The translations under genes and the position numbers were made by a program. The notes below the pieces were generated by a model. The model did no database searches. It saw only the letters and a program-made list of their open reading frames with translations, and had not been told where the DNA came from. A stretch of 64,000 nucleotides of DNA, from the NCBI GenBank assembly GCA_009929485.1, contig SAAJ01000011.1, positions 1-64,000 on the forward strand, read 5' to 3'. The DNA comes from Negativicutes bacterium (GTDB lineage Bacteria; Bacillota; Negativicutes; Anaeromusales; Anaeromusaceae). This document shows positions 16,570-26,572 of this stretch, piece after piece; position 1 is the stretch's first letter, and every line of letters begins with the position of its first letter.

Positions 16570-18418
16570 TTTTGCTCCTCCAATCCTGCACAGAAACGCC
16601 CAACGCCGGGCAGACGCCGCAAGCGCCGCAAGCCCCCCGCCGACAGTCTTCGGTTAGCGTCTCCGCCAGCGCTGCTGCATACTCGCTCTTTAAAAACTCC
16701 TTATCCACACCACAGGATAAATGGTCCCAAGGCAACTTCTCCTCAAACCGTCTTTCACGGTTGGCGTATTGATGCGGATCTACATTACAAGCTTCAAAGG
16801 CTTCCATCCAGGTCCGGTAGTTAAAATGCTCCGACCAGCCGTCAAAGCGCGCACCGCCGCGCCAGGCTGCAAGCAACACCGCTCCCAAACGCCGATCTCC
16901 CCTGGCAAAAGCGCCTTCTAAAAAGCTGGTTCGCGAATCATGCCAGCTCAACGAAACACCGCCGCCTCGGATTCGCTCACGCAGCAATTGCTGCTTGCGC
17001 TCAATTTCTTCACGGCTGTTCTGAGGAAACCACTGAAACGCCGTGTGCGGTTTGGGCACAAAAGAGGAAACGCTGACCGTCACTTTAACGCCTTTTCTTC
17101 CTTTTACAGCCTTGTACCAATCTACTACTTTATACGCCAAATCAGCAATGCCCAAGACGTCTTCATCCGTTTCCGTAGGCAAGCCTATCATGAAATACAG
17201 CTTCACCGTCGACCAGCCAGACGAGAAAGCCGCACTGACCGCTTGGCGCAGATTCTCTTCGGTAACCCCTTTATTGATTACATCCCGCAGACGCTGCGTT
17301 CCCGCTTCCGGCGCAAAGGTCAAACCGCTTTTACGCACTTGCTGTACCTTATGAGCCAGATCCACCGAAAAGCTGTCAATACGCAGGGACGGCAGCGATA
17401 GGCTAACCCCCTCCGCTTTGTGCTTCTCCAGCAATGTCTCCACTAAGGGTTCCAAGCAGGAATAATCAGCGGAGCTCAGGGAGGTTAAGGACATTTCGTT
17501 GTAGCCCGTATTATCTAGCATCTCCTTAGCCAGCGCCTGTAAGGTCTCTTGCTGTCGCTCCCGTACCGGGCGGTAGATAATGCCAGCTTGGCAAAAACGA
17601 CAGCCTCTGGTGCAGCCGCGAAACAGCTCCAGCATAATCCGGTCATGCACCGATTCCACATAAGAAACAATGGGCCGCGTTGCCGTTCCCATCGCATCCA
17701 AGTCTGCCACCACGCGTTTTTGCACGCACGCCGGCGCCTCCGGCTGCAGCGGCGTTATGGTCGTATCAAACGAGGCTTCATCATAATGAATCTCATAAAA
17801 AGAGGGGACATAGATGCCGCGGCAAGTCGCCAAACGACGTAAAATCTCCTGACGTCCGCCCGGTTTGCCGGCTTGTTTCCAGGCGCCGTACTGCGCAATC
17901 ACTTCCCCTAGGACTTCCTCGCCCTCGCCCAGCACAAAGCAATCAAAAAAGTCAGCCGCAGGCTCTGGATTAAACGCACAAGGACCGCCGCCAATTACCA
18001 ACGGCTCATCCTCTTGACGTTCCCTCGCCAAAAGGGAAATCCCCGCCAAGTCGAGCATGTTCAGCACATTGCTGTAGCTCATTTCATATTGCAAGGAAAA
18101 ACCAAGTAACTCAAAGTCCCGGATCGGCGTGCGTGTTTCCAGAGAATATAAAGGCAAGCCAGCCTGGCGCATCTCCTTCTCCATGTCCACCCATGGCGCG
18201 TATACTCGCTCCACGGCGGCGTCCTCTCGCTCATTCAGCAGCTGATACAGTATTTTCAACCCCAAATTAGACATACCTACTTCATACACATCAGGCAGGG
18301 ATAACGCCACACGCACTAGCCCAGAATGCAATTCTTTACGCACACTATTATACTCCTGCCCAGTATAACGGGCAGGCTTTTCCACACGACTTAGCATGGC
18401 CGCATCTAATTGAAGCAT
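16562..18418 (-). CDS. B12-binding-like radical SAM protein (TIGR03960 family)
   Basis: The 618-residue enzyme has an N-terminal cobalamin-binding-like domain (about 15-190) and a radical SAM core beginning at LFRGCTRGCRFCQAG, whose CxxxCxxC motif binds the [4Fe-4S] cluster. A C-terminal Cys-rich end CRRGACGACGVCPALG suggests an extra cluster. The substrate is unknown for this family. The second ATG is chosen because GGAGG lies six bases upstream of it and abuts the first. It pairs with the downstream partner gene and then rng, a conserved trio in Negativicutes and Clostridia. Confidence 0.88.
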   Translation of the reverse strand: MLQLDAAMLSRVEKPARYTGQEYNSVRKELHSGLVRVALSLPDVYEVGMSNLGLKILYQLLNEREDAAVERVYAPWVDMEKEMRQAGLPLYSLETRTPIRDFELLGFSLQYEMSYSNVLNMLDLAGISLLARERQEDEPLVIGGGPCAFNPEPAADFFDCFVLGEGEEVLGEVIAQYGAWKQAGKPGGRQEILRRLATCRGIYVPSFYEIHYDEASFDTTITPLQPEAPACVQKRVVADLDAMGTATRPIVSYVESVHDRIMLELFRGCTRGCRFCQAGIIYRPVRERQQETLQALAKEMLDNTGYNEMSLTSLSSADYSCLEPLVETLLEKHKAEGVSLSLPSLRIDSFSVDLAHKVQQVRKSGLTFAPEAGTQRLRDVINKGVTEENLRQAVSAAFSSGWSTVKLYFMIGLPTETDEDVLGIADLAYKVVDWYKAVKGRKGVKVTVSVSSFVPKPHTAFQWFPQNSREEIERKQQLLRERIRGGGVSLSWHDSRTSFLEGAFARGDRRLGAVLLAAWRGGARFDGWSEHFNYRTWMEAFEACNVDPHQYANRERRFEEKLPWDHLSCGVDKEFLKSEYAAALAETLTEDCRRGACGACGVCPALGVSVQDWRSKNA

Positions 18419-18442
18419 GCTCATCCTCCTCTTAATAAAACG

Positions 18443-18523
18443 TCAACAAGACGCCTCCAGCGCCATAGCACCGAATAGGCGCATGACCACTACGGGGCGT
18501 CCTGTTACAATATGTTTCGCCAT
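18443..18523 (-). CDS. possible 26-residue ORF between rodA and the radical SAM gene
   Basis: An ATG four bases after GAGG opens a frame starting MAKHIVTGRPVVVMRLFGAM and ending ALEASC. It follows ten bases after the rodA stop in the same direction. No family is recognised and its size makes chance likely. Confidence 0.2.
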   Translation of the reverse strand: MAKHIVTGRPVVVMRLFGAMALEASC

Positions 18524-18532
18524 CAGGCCTCT

Positions 18533-19639
18533 TCAGAACATAATTTTCTGTCTGCGCATATAAACATTTAACAGCAAGCCGACACTAAGCAAATTAGTAG
18601 TCAGCGCACTGACGCCATAACTCATAAAAGGCAAAGGAATACCCGTCACAGGCATAATGCCAGCAGTCATGCCGACGTTAACCAGCACATGGAATCCCAG
18701 CATCGACGTTACGCCTGTCGCCAAAAGAGAACCAAAATTGTCTCTGGCCTCCCCGGCGATCTTAACGCCCCTGTAGAGCAGGACAAAGTACAATAGCAGC
18801 AGCAGCACAGCGCCCAAAAAGCCCAATTCTTCCCCAATAACTGCAAAAATAAAATCCGTATGGTTTTCAGGCAGAAAGTTCAGCTGACTTTGGGTACCGC
18901 CAAAAAGTCCCTTGCCAAATAGCATGCCCGAACCAATAGCAATTTTCGACTGAATAATATGATAGCCAGAGCCCAAAGGATCTACGTTAGGATCCAAAAA
19001 AACAGTCAAGCGCTTTTTTTGGTACTCTTTAAGAAAATGCCAAAAAATAGGCATAAAAGCCAAGCCGGCTCCAAAAATAGCCATCAAATGTTTCGCATTA
19101 ATCCCGGCGATAAAAACCATACCGAAAAGAATGGCTAAAAACACCAGGGACGTTCCCAAATCCGGCTGCTTCATCACCAGCAGGAAAGGTACGGCCACAT
19201 ACAAGAACACCGGCAAGATTTCCCGGAATGAGTTGAGTTTGCCGACCCGCCCCTCTAACAATTTTGCCAAAGCAATAATCATGATCAGCTTGGAAAATTC
19301 CGAAGGCTGCAAACTAATGGGTCCCACCTGAATCCATCGCTGCGCGCCCAGCGCGCTCTGTCCAACAAACATTACTGCCAGAAGCAGTACCAAGTTAAAT
19401 CCATATAGCGGCTGCGCCAGCCGCCCTAAGGAACGATAGTCAAAGTTCAACAACCCCACTATCAGCACCACATTCAAAATAGCAAACAGCCCTTGCCGTT
19501 GCACAAACCAATATCGTTCTTCTGAAGGATTATTGATGTGCGTGGCGCTGCCGATGATAACCAGGCTCAACAAAAGCAACAACACTGTTACTCCGATAAG
19601 AGTCCAGTCAAGATTGCGCAATAGTCTTCGGTTAAGCAT
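18533..19639 (-). CDS. rodA: rod-shape SEDS peptidoglycan glycosyltransferase
   Basis: RodA polymerises lipid II for lateral wall growth together with PBP2. The 368-residue protein has about ten membrane segments. The SEDS signatures GAQRWIQVGPISLQPSEFSK, FAVIGEELGFLGA and PLPFMSYGVSAL are all present, as is the catalytic Asp region near VNPLGSGYHIIQS-type sequence. The only Shine-Dalgarno candidate (AGGAAGG) is about 14 bases from the ATG, so the start is slightly uncertain. It follows minE, and PBP2 (mrdA) is in the same gene run. Confidence 0.94.
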   Translation of the reverse strand: MLNRRLLRNLDWTLIGVTVLLLLLSLVIIGSATHINNPSEERYWFVQRQGLFAILNVVLIVGLLNFDYRSLGRLAQPLYGFNLVLLLAVMFVGQSALGAQRWIQVGPISLQPSEFSKLIMIIALAKLLEGRVGKLNSFREILPVFLYVAVPFLLVMKQPDLGTSLVFLAILFGMVFIAGINAKHLMAIFGAGLAFMPIFWHFLKEYQKKRLTVFLDPNVDPLGSGYHIIQSKIAIGSGMLFGKGLFGGTQSQLNFLPENHTDFIFAVIGEELGFLGAVLLLLLYFVLLYRGVKIAGEARDNFGSLLATGVTSMLGFHVLVNVGMTAGIMPVTGIPLPFMSYGVSALTTNLLSVGLLLNVYMRRQKIMF

Positions 19640-19705
19640 TGCACGCGATGTTTCCTTCCTCTTTGATCTGCCCTTTCGCCATGCTGCATGCCTGGAAACG
19701 GTCTA

Positions 19706-19966
19706 TTAACGCTTCATGCGCTGCACGGGAATATTAGCGATCAACGCCACTGCAGATTTATCATTTGTCAAACTGAATTCCATATCGTGTTCATTGATTT
19801 CCATATATTTGGAAATTACTTTGATCAAGTCATCACGCATGGCTTCCATAATCTGCGGCGATACACTGGCCCGGTCATGTACAAGAACAAGACGCAGACG
19901 CTCTTTGGCAATATCTTTGGACGCATTGTTTTCACGTCCGAAAATTTTTTGGATAAGTGCTAACAT
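19706..19966 (-). CDS. minE: cell division topological specificity factor
   Basis: MinE drives MinD oscillation and confines division to mid-cell. The 86-residue protein has the normal size, with an N-terminal membrane-targeting helix (MLALIQKIFGRE), the MinD-binding segment AKERLRLVLVHDRA, and the C-terminal topological domain. A good GGAGG precedes the ATG. MinE is absent from Bacillus but common in Negativicutes and Clostridia. It is the last gene of minCDE. Confidence 0.95.
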   Translation of the reverse strand: MLALIQKIFGRENNASKDIAKERLRLVLVHDRASVSPQIMEAMRDDLIKVISKYMEINEHDMEFSLTNDKSAVALIANIPVQRMKR

Positions 19967-19978
19967 CTTTGTCCCTCC

Positions 19979-20770
19979 TTACAGGCCCAAAATCCGTTTT
20001 AACCGTCCAAAAAAGCCGTCTTCTTCTTCAAAAGACAACAACGGGACTTCTTCGCCCATCAAGCGCTGCACCATATTGCGATAGGCCTGGCAAGAAGCGG
20101 CCGCCGGGTTGGTCACAACCGGCTCGCCGCGATTGGTTGATACGACAATAAACTCGTCCTCTGGAATAATGCCCAGTAAATCCACCGCCAAAATTTCTAC
20201 AATATCGTCAATACTCATCATATCGCCGCGCTGCACCATTTTAGGACGAATACGATTAACGACCAAGCGGGTGTTTTCCTTTTGCTCCGAATCCAAAAGA
20301 CCAATAATACGGTCAGCATCACGAATTGCGGACACTTCCGGCGTTGTTACCACAACCGCCCGGTCCGCGCCGGCAATGGCATTTTTAAAGCCCTGCTCGA
20401 TGCCAGCGGGGCAGTCAATGAGCACATAATCAAACTCCTGCCGCAATTCCTCGCACAAAGCTTTCATTTGCTCTGGATTAACAGCGGATTTATCTCTTGT
20501 TTGCGCCGCCGGCAGCAAAAATAAGGTTTCATAGCGCTTGTCACGAATCATGGCCTGTTTCAGACGGCAGTTGCCTTCCACCACATCCACCAAATGATAT
20601 ACAATACGATTTTCCAGACCCATGACCACATCTAAGTTGCGTAAGCCGATGTCTGCATCAACCAACGCCACTTTCTTGCCTTGCAATGCAAAACCCGTGC
20701 CAAGATTGGCAGTTGTTGTCGTTTTGCCAACACCGCCTTTACCGGAAGTAACAACAATAACTTCTCCCAT
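19979..20770 (-). CDS. minD: septum site-determining ATPase
   Basis: This membrane-cycling ParA-family ATPase recruits MinC. The 263-residue protein begins with the deviant Walker A motif GKGGVGKTTTTANLG (10-24). DADIGLRNLDVVMGLENR follows, and the C-terminus ends FGRLKRILGL, an amphipathic membrane-targeting helix. GAGGAGG lies ahead of the ATG. It sits two bases after minC and 12 before minE. Confidence 0.97.
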   Translation of the reverse strand: MGEVIVVTSGKGGVGKTTTTANLGTGFALQGKKVALVDADIGLRNLDVVMGLENRIVYHLVDVVEGNCRLKQAMIRDKRYETLFLLPAAQTRDKSAVNPEQMKALCEELRQEFDYVLIDCPAGIEQGFKNAIAGADRAVVVTTPEVSAIRDADRIIGLLDSEQKENTRLVVNRIRPKMVQRGDMMSIDDIVEILAVDLLGIIPEDEFIVVSTNRGEPVVTNPAAASCQAYRNMVQRLMGEEVPLLSFEEEDGFFGRLKRILGL

Positions 20771-20772
20771 GG

Positions 20773-21378
20773 TTAGTCCTCCTCTTGCTCGATCGGCGCA
20801 ATTACAACAATTTCGTTTTCAATGCGGGCCATTTCCGTCTGTTTAGGTTGTTCCAACACCTCATCCGGCGCCCTGGCAATCAAATCGGCAATGCGAATCT
20901 GGCTGGCCATCAGGCGATCCGCGACAATATAGGCGCTGCGGTCTGATGGAAACCCGGCATGAACCACGCCTCTACAAGCGCCGAAAATGCGAATATTCCC
21001 CCCGGCTACAACGACAGCCCCAGGATTAATGTCCCCGGTAATTTCAATATCGCCTTCATGGCGAATTTCTTGGCCGCTGCGCAGGGTCCTTGTTACATAC
21101 AAGGTTTCCGTTTGAAGAGGCGTTGCTTCCGTTTCTTCAAATGGCTCCCACTGCAACTCGTACTTCGCCAGCAGCTGCGTCAATTTTTCCTGTTCGACCG
21201 CTTCTTCCCGCCAGGAAGAAGGAATTTTTACCTGCAGGCGCGTACCGGCCAGAAAAAACTGCGATGCATTCGCTAGCTTTTCCGCCAATTCTTTAAACAA
21301 CGCCTCCATATTGTCAGTATCAGCCAGGAAAAGTTGAATGCCTCCCCGGTTCCCCTTAAACACTACCATATCTTGCAT
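20773..21378 (-). CDS. minC: septum site-determining protein, FtsZ inhibitor
   Basis: MinC blocks FtsZ assembly at poles when bound to MinD. The 201-residue protein has an N-terminal FtsZ-inhibitory domain and a C-terminal beta-helix from about residue 95 with the typical repeating turn GDINPGAVVVAGGNIRIFG and MinD-binding RIADLI. AGGGAG lies five bases before the ATG. It is the first gene of minCDE, 95 bases after mrdA. Confidence 0.95.
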   Translation of the reverse strand: MQDMVVFKGNRGGIQLFLADTDNMEALFKELAEKLANASQFFLAGTRLQVKIPSSWREEAVEQEKLTQLLAKYELQWEPFEETEATPLQTETLYVTRTLRSGQEIRHEGDIEITGDINPGAVVVAGGNIRIFGACRGVVHAGFPSDRSAYIVADRLMASQIRIADLIARAPDEVLEQPKQTEMARIENEIVVIAPIEQEED

Positions 21379-21473
21379 GACGACTCCCTATATCTCGCTA
21401 AAAATGAAAACATTCTTGCTTATATTCTCTGTTTTTATCGAGATTCCTTCTTTACTCTCCAGAGTTCCAACAT

Positions 21474-23309
21474 CTATAGTATGGTTCCGGGCCGAAGGAG
21501 CCTCGCACCTTCACCTGGCGGCTGATTAAGATTAAAAGCAGCTTCCAGTATCTTTTTGACGATCGGCCCCGCAGAACCTGCGCCAAAACCGCCTTGCTCC
21601 ACAAGCACAACAACAACCACGCGCGGGTCCTCATAGGGAGCGTAAGCTACAAACCAACCATGATCGCTGCCATGAGAATTTTCCGCGGTACCAGTCTTGC
21701 CGGCAATGCTGACCGGGAAGTCTTGGAATAACGAAGCGCCTGTACCGCCTTCTTTCGCTACATCACGCAGTCCCTCTCTCACTAATTGAAGCGTTTTGGG
21801 AGAAACAGGCGCATCACCGACTTTCTCCGGTCCAAAGGTCTTGATCGTCTCACCGCTTGGCGATAAAATTTTATTCACTAAATACGGCCGATAACGCTGG
21901 CCGCCATTAGCAATTTGACTCATCACTACGCCAATCTGCAGCGGCGTTGCTAACTGGAATCCCTGCCCAATAGCTGCGTCAAAAGTCTCTGAAAGATACC
22001 AGTCTTCCTCAAAGACCTTTTTCTTATAGCGTTGATTGGCCACTAAACCGTCGGCTTCTTCTGGAAGCTTAATACCGGTATAGTCACCCAAGCCAAAAAG
22101 CCGGGCGTATTTCTCAAGATTATCAATCCCAAGGCGATTACCCATTTCATAGAAATACACATTATCCGACTTGGACAAGGCTTCATTGAAATTAATCCAC
22201 CCCAACGCCTCGCCTTCGGCATTGCCCTTAGGAATCAGCCAGTGTTTGCCGGTATCCAGTATTTTTTCTTCCGGCGTCACCTTGCCAAGTTCCAAAGCGG
22301 CTACGCCGGTGACGATTTTAAAGGTTGACCCGGGCGGATACTGACCGGAAATCGCTTTATTATTCATAGGATAGAAAGGATTGCTGTTTAACGCGTTCCA
22401 ATCCTTGCTGGATATCCCACCGGCAAACAAATTCGGGTTAAACGTCGGCCGACTGGCCATCGCCAAAACTTCGCCCGTTTTAGGATTAAGCACCACTGCC
22501 GCCGCCGCCCGGGCGTTACGGAATTGACTTTGCGTCTGCAAATAGTAAAGCTGCGCATCCATGGCCTCTTCCGCCGCTTTTTGAATGCGTGAATCAAGAG
22601 TCAGCACCAGATTATTTCCTGGCTGCGGCTCTCGTTTTCCCAGCACCGTCACCGGGCGACCAGTAACGTCGACTTCCATTTGCCCGCCGCCGTCCACGCC
22701 GCGCAGCTCGGAATCGTATACCTTTTCTAAGCCAAATTTACCAATAATATCGCCTGATTTATAACCTTCCGCCTTTTTCTTTTCCAGCTCGTCCCCGTTA
22801 ATTTCACTGACATAGCCAAAAACATGCGCCGCCATTTCATTGAAATTATAATTGCGGATAGGTTGAATTTCGATCATCACGCCCTTTAGCTCACTGCGCC
22901 GTTCTTCAATGCGGGTAACAATATCCGCCCCTACATTCGTCTTGATGCGCACCGGTTCAAAAGAGCCAACATGTTGCTCCAGCTTCTGCTTGATTTCATC
23001 TACAGGCATGACTAGAATAGCCGACAGCTGCTGCAGCACTGAGTCTTCCACAGGTCCCACCAGGGGCAGCAAAGAAACAGTAAAGCCAGGACGATTGGAT
23101 ACGACCGCGACGCCATTGCGGTCATAAAAAATGCCCCGAGGAGCCATGGAGGGAATCAGACGAATCCGATTTCCATCCGCCAGCAGGCTGTAATAGTCGC
23201 CTTGATACAATTGCAAATAAGCCAAACGGCTTATTAGGGCAACAAAAATAAAAATGACAATTAAAAATAAGACATCGAAGCGATGACTCAAGCGTTTGGT
23301 TATAAGCAC
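21474..23309 (-). CDS. mrdA: penicillin-binding protein 2 (elongasome transpeptidase)
   Basis: This class B PBP partners RodA and crosslinks the lateral wall. The 611-residue protein has one N-terminal membrane helix (about 12-32), a dimerisation domain (about 60-240) and the transpeptidase domain. The active-site motif is STFK (in PPGSTFKIV), followed by SDN in the SxN position and KTGT (in AGKTGTAEN). The GTG start is preceded by only a weak AGGG. An intrinsic terminator lies between mreD and this gene, so its expression may be separately controlled. Confidence 0.96.
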   Translation of the reverse strand: MLITKRLSHRFDVLFLIVIFIFVALISRLAYLQLYQGDYYSLLADGNRIRLIPSMAPRGIFYDRNGVAVVSNRPGFTVSLLPLVGPVEDSVLQQLSAILVMPVDEIKQKLEQHVGSFEPVRIKTNVGADIVTRIEERRSELKGVMIEIQPIRNYNFNEMAAHVFGYVSEINGDELEKKKAEGYKSGDIIGKFGLEKVYDSELRGVDGGGQMEVDVTGRPVTVLGKREPQPGNNLVLTLDSRIQKAAEEAMDAQLYYLQTQSQFRNARAAAAVVLNPKTGEVLAMASRPTFNPNLFAGGISSKDWNALNSNPFYPMNNKAISGQYPPGSTFKIVTGVAALELGKVTPEEKILDTGKHWLIPKGNAEGEALGWINFNEALSKSDNVYFYEMGNRLGIDNLEKYARLFGLGDYTGIKLPEEADGLVANQRYKKKVFEEDWYLSETFDAAIGQGFQLATPLQIGVVMSQIANGGQRYRPYLVNKILSPSGETIKTFGPEKVGDAPVSPKTLQLVREGLRDVAKEGGTGASLFQDFPVSIAGKTGTAENSHGSDHGWFVAYAPYEDPRVVVVVLVEQGGFGAGSAGPIVKKILEAAFNLNQPPGEGARLLRPGTIL

Positions 23310-23354
23310 CAGCCATCCCTACTTTCGCCTTTTTTGCACATGCTTACCATCCTC

Positions 23355-23394
23355 AAAAAACAAGTGAAAGCACAGACCTATTGCCGTGCTTCAC
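23355..23394 (-). terminator. terminator or attenuator between mreD and mrdA
   Basis: Stem GTGAAGCAC (23394-23386) pairs with GTGCTTTCAC (23373-23364, one bulged base) and is followed on the minus strand by TTTTTT (23360-23355). It has the form of an intrinsic terminator inside the mre-mrd-min gene run, 46 bases before the mrdA start. Confidence 0.7.
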
Positions 23395-23406
23395 AATCAT
23401 TACCTC

Positions 23407-23886
23407 TTAGGGAATCCGGTATAAAAGGCGAACCAAGCCATATACCGGCACAGCCACTGCCATATTATAAATCGCTTGAGGCAATACAATCTCATACAAG
23501 CTTTCGCCCCATCCCAAAGACAAACCAAGGAGTTTGAGGAAAAAAACTGCAAAAATGCCTTCGCTCAACGTAGCGCCGCCGGCCGCCAATAAAGGCAGCA
23601 GACTATGATCTTTAAAAACTTTACGCTCCGCCATGCCGGCCAAATATCCCATAATAGTCAAAGGAATCAGATGTAAGCCTAAAATTCCTCCTGTTGCTAA
23701 ATCTTGCAGAAGGCCGCCAAAAAATCCGCAGATCGTTCCTGGTGTGCGGCCTCCTAAAAACGCAGCGGCAAGCACAAAGCAAACGACAAAGTCTGGTTGA
23801 ATATCATTAAAGGAAATGGCCGGAGCCAAAGTAGTCTGCAAAGCCAATAATAAAATCACACTAAGGCACCAGGCAAAAAGCTTCAC
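23407..23886 (-). CDS. mreD: rod-shape determining membrane protein MreD
   Basis: The 159-residue, very hydrophobic protein has five or six membrane segments. It contains the family pattern NDIQPDFVVCFVLAAAFLGG and GFFGGLLQDLATGGILGLH. It links MreC and the MreB filament to wall synthesis. The GTG start overlaps the mreC stop by one base (TAGTG), with GGGGGG upstream. Confidence 0.93.
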   Translation of the reverse strand: MKLFAWCLSVILLLALQTTLAPAISFNDIQPDFVVCFVLAAAFLGGRTPGTICGFFGGLLQDLATGGILGLHLIPLTIMGYLAGMAERKVFKDHSLLPLLAAGGATLSEGIFAVFFLKLLGLSLGWGESLYEIVLPQAIYNMAVAVPVYGLVRLLYRIP

Positions 23887-24764
23887 TACTTTTTCCCCCC
23901 TGCATTGCTGGCCGCTGGCGCCAACGGCGCAGGCGGCGGCTGCCGCGAACCAACAAGGACTTGCACCTCTTCTAAGCGATCAAATTGCACCGCCGGCTTA
24001 AGCACTGCATACTTTAGCAGCCCGCCTTCACTGTTCACAACATCAACCACTTCCCCTAAAGCAATGCCCTGGGGGTAAATGCCGCCGAAGCCTGACGTAA
24101 CCACGGTATCGCCGATAATAATATCCGCGTCACGCGGTATATTCACCATGCGCGGCTGCTGCGGCGAAGCCGCATGCCCTTCCAAGACTGCCGCCACTCT
24201 TGATTCCGGTCGCTGTACCAAGGCGCCTACGGCATTACGAGGATCTAAGAGCAACTGCACTTGCGCAGTATGCGCATATACATTACTAACACTGCCAACA
24301 ACGCCTTGCGCCGTAACCACAGCCATGTCTTTAGTTACGCCATCGTCGGCGCCGCGATTGATTGTCAGTGAATTGGTCCAAGAAGACGCATCTCTGGCAA
24401 TGACCTTCGCCATCAGCAGATCAAACTGTGGCGAGCTGGCTTTATAATCCAGCAGTACCTTCAAGCGAATGTTCTCCGCCTGCACTTCCGCCAGTTGCGA
24501 GCGCTCCTGGCGCAATTGCTCCACTTCCGCTTTTAGCAGCTGATTGTCATCATACACATTCCAAAGATCGCTAACCTGCGATCCAGTACTGTGAATGCCA
24601 TGTCCTAACGAAGAAAAGACATACTGAAAAGGCGAAAGAACCGTTACTGCTGCCGCTTCCACAAAAGGAATACGCACAGGTCCTTTCGTTGCCGTTACCA
24701 GTAAAATCACCAGCAACAGCGCCGCAATACTCAGCGGCAGTTTTTTATTGTCGAACCACCCCAC
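23886..24764 (-). CDS. mreC: rod-shape determining protein MreC
   Basis: The 292-residue protein has an N-terminal membrane helix (about 8-30), a coiled coil (LLKAEVEQLRQERSQLAEVQ, about 75-105), and extracytoplasmic beta domains with GADDGVTKDMAVVTAQGVVG. It scaffolds PBP2 and the elongasome. The C-terminus ends in a Pro/Ala-rich tail. The GTG start has GAGGAG nine bases upstream, 15 bases after mreB. Confidence 0.94.
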   Translation of the reverse strand: MGWFDNKKLPLSIAALLLVILLVTATKGPVRIPFVEAAAVTVLSPFQYVFSSLGHGIHSTGSQVSDLWNVYDDNQLLKAEVEQLRQERSQLAEVQAENIRLKVLLDYKASSPQFDLLMAKVIARDASSWTNSLTINRGADDGVTKDMAVVTAQGVVGSVSNVYAHTAQVQLLLDPRNAVGALVQRPESRVAAVLEGHAASPQQPRMVNIPRDADIIIGDTVVTSGFGGIYPQGIALGEVVDVVNSEGGLLKYAVLKPAVQFDRLEEVQVLVGSRQPPPAPLAPAASNAGGKK

Positions 24765-24779
24765 GGCTTTGACTCCTCT

Positions 24780-25823
24780 CTAACCCAGTTTTTTGGGAGA
24801 AGCCATTAGTACGCGCTTCAAAAGATCAATGCTTTCCAAAACGCGGCCTGTGCCAATGCCTACGCAAGAAAGCGGGTCTTCCGCCAAATACACGGGCATG
24901 CCGGTTTCCCGGCTTATCAGTCGGTCCAAGCCATGCAACAAGGCGCCGCCGCCTGTCATGACAATGCCTCGGTCCATAATATCCGATGCCAGTTCCGGCG
25001 GTGTTTTTTCTAAGGTGATTTTTACAGCGTCAATAATGCCGCTGATTGGTTCGCTTAGGGCTGTTTGCACCTCACTTGATCTCAAGTGCAGCGTTTTCGG
25101 CAAGCCGGAAACCAAATCCCGACCGCGAATCTCCATGCCGATATCCTCTTCACGCGTAATCGCTGAGCCAATTTTCATTTTCACTGCTTCTGCAGTACGT
25201 TCGCCAATCATCAAGCTATATTTTTTCTTCACATAACTAACGATAGCTTCATCCATCTCATCGCCGCCAATACGAATCGACCGGCTAGTCACAATACCGC
25301 CTAAGGAAATAACAGCAACTTCCGTCGTCCCGCCGCCAATATCAACCACCATGTTTCCCATAGGCTCATGGACGGGCAGACCGGCGCCAATCGCGGCCGC
25401 CATCGGCTCTTCAATTAAATACGCTTCTCTGGCTCCCGCTTGAATCGCTGCATCAATTACGGCACGCTTTTCCACTTCTGTAACGCCCGAAGGAACACCC
25501 ACAACCACACGCGGACGAATAACGGTGTTTGTCTCAATCGAGCGGCGAATAAAATATTTCAGCATCGCATGGGTCACGTCAAAGTCAGCAATAACGCCAT
25601 CCTTCAGCGGCCGAATAGCCACTATATTGCCAGGCGTCCGGCCAATCATTTGCTTGGCTTCCTCGCCAACAGCCAATACCTGGCCGCTATCCTTCTGAAT
25701 GGCCACAACCGAAGGTTCCCGCACAACAATGCCTTTCCCTTTCATATGCACCAAGGTATTCGCCGTTCCTAAGTCAATTCCCATGTCCCTCGATAGAGAC
25801 CGGAAAGGATTCCAAAGTTTCAT
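24780..25823 (-). CDS. mreB: cell shape-determining actin homologue
   Basis: MreB forms membrane-bound filaments that organise cell-wall elongation. With the start at 25823 it is 347 residues, the normal size. This ATG is chosen because AAAAGGAG lies seven bases upstream. Earlier in-frame ATGs lack a properly spaced site. The phosphate-1 motif DLGTANTLV, the [12 protein letters not shown] phosphate-2 motif and [16 protein letters not shown] are intact. The N-terminus [15 protein letters not shown] is amphipathic. It follows radC by 44 bases. Confidence 0.97.
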   Translation of the reverse strand: MKLWNPFRSLSRDMGIDLGTANTLVHMKGKGIVVREPSVVAIQKDSGQVLAVGEEAKQMIGRTPGNIVAIRPLKDGVIADFDVTHAMLKYFIRRSIETNTVIRPRVVVGVPSGVTEVEKRAVIDAAIQAGAREAYLIEEPMAAAIGAGLPVHEPMGNMVVDIGGGTTEVAVISLGGIVTSRSIRIGGDEMDEAIVSYVKKKYSLMIGERTAEAVKMKIGSAITREEDIGMEIRGRDLVSGLPKTLHLRSSEVQTALSEPISGIIDAVKITLEKTPPELASDIMDRGIVMTGGGALLHGLDRLISRETGMPVYLAEDPLSCVGIGTGRVLESIDLLKRVLMASPKKLG

Positions 25824-25867
25824 GTTCATACTCCTTTTCATCATACCAAAATATTTCTTAGCTGTTC

Positions 25868-26572
25868 TCAATAAAGTAAGCCTTTTTCTTTTAAGCTGAC
25901 AAACCGCCCGTCGCCGATGATTACATGATCCAATACTGGCAGTTCCAACAACTTGCCGGCTTCCGCCAGACGCAAAGTCAAGGCAATATCTTCTTTACTG
26001 GGCGAAGGATCGCCACTGGGGTGATTATGCGCTAGAATCAACGCAGCCGCTTGATGCCGAAGCGCTTCCTGAAACACCCTTCTTGGATCAACAAGAGCTG
26101 CATCCATAGTGCCAACTGCGACGCAGCAACTGGCTAAGACCTGATGCTTCGTCGAAAGCAGCAGTACATGAAATTCTTCCTGCTGCACATAGCGCAGCCG
26201 ATGCAAATACCAATTCGCAGCATCCTCCGGCTGCCTAATGCTGGTTATATCGCCGGAAGCTTGCCGCGCATACAAACGTCTGCCAAATTCAATGGCAGCA
26301 GTTATTGTAATCGCTTTGACATTGCCAATTCCCTTATACTTCGACAAATCTTCCGGCCTGGCTGCAGCCAACAAAGCTACGCCGCCCGGCTGCTCATACT
26401 CCTTCAACAATCCTTGAGCAATGGACAATGCTGACTCTTCCACGGTGCCTGTACGCAACAAAATAGCCAACAATTCTGCATCACTCAAGCCTCTTGCTCC
26501 CAGACGCAGCATTTTTTCCCTAGGCCGTTCTTTTTCCGGCAGTTCCCGCATGGTCCTCGCCGGCCGCCGCAT
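25868..26572 (-). CDS. radC: RadC-family JAB1/MPN-fold protein
   Basis: The 234-residue protein has an N-terminal helix-hairpin-helix region ([19 protein letters not shown]) and a C-terminal JAMM metalloprotease-like site [14 protein letters not shown]. The name is historical, and a role in DNA repair is not established. The ATG at 26572 overlaps the maf stop as TGATG. Seven codons later another ATG ([14 protein letters not shown]) is also plausible. Its place between maf and mreB is conserved in Firmicutes. Confidence 0.93.
   Translation of the reverse strand: MRRPARTMRELPEKERPREKMLRLGARGLSDAELLAILLRTGTVEESALSIAQGLLKEYEQPGGVALLAAARPEDLSKYKGIGNVKAITITAAIEFGRRLYARQASGDITSIRQPEDAANWYLHRLRYVQQEEFHVLLLSTKHQVLASCCVAVGTMDAALVDPRRVFQEALRHQAAALILAHNHPSGDPSPSKEDIALTLRLAEAGKLLELPVLDHVIIGDGRFVSLKEKGLLY

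Noticed and set aside
19650-19700. A 16-codon frame between minE and rodA that ends over the rodA start
   Set aside because: It has no clear ribosome site and the size is within chance.
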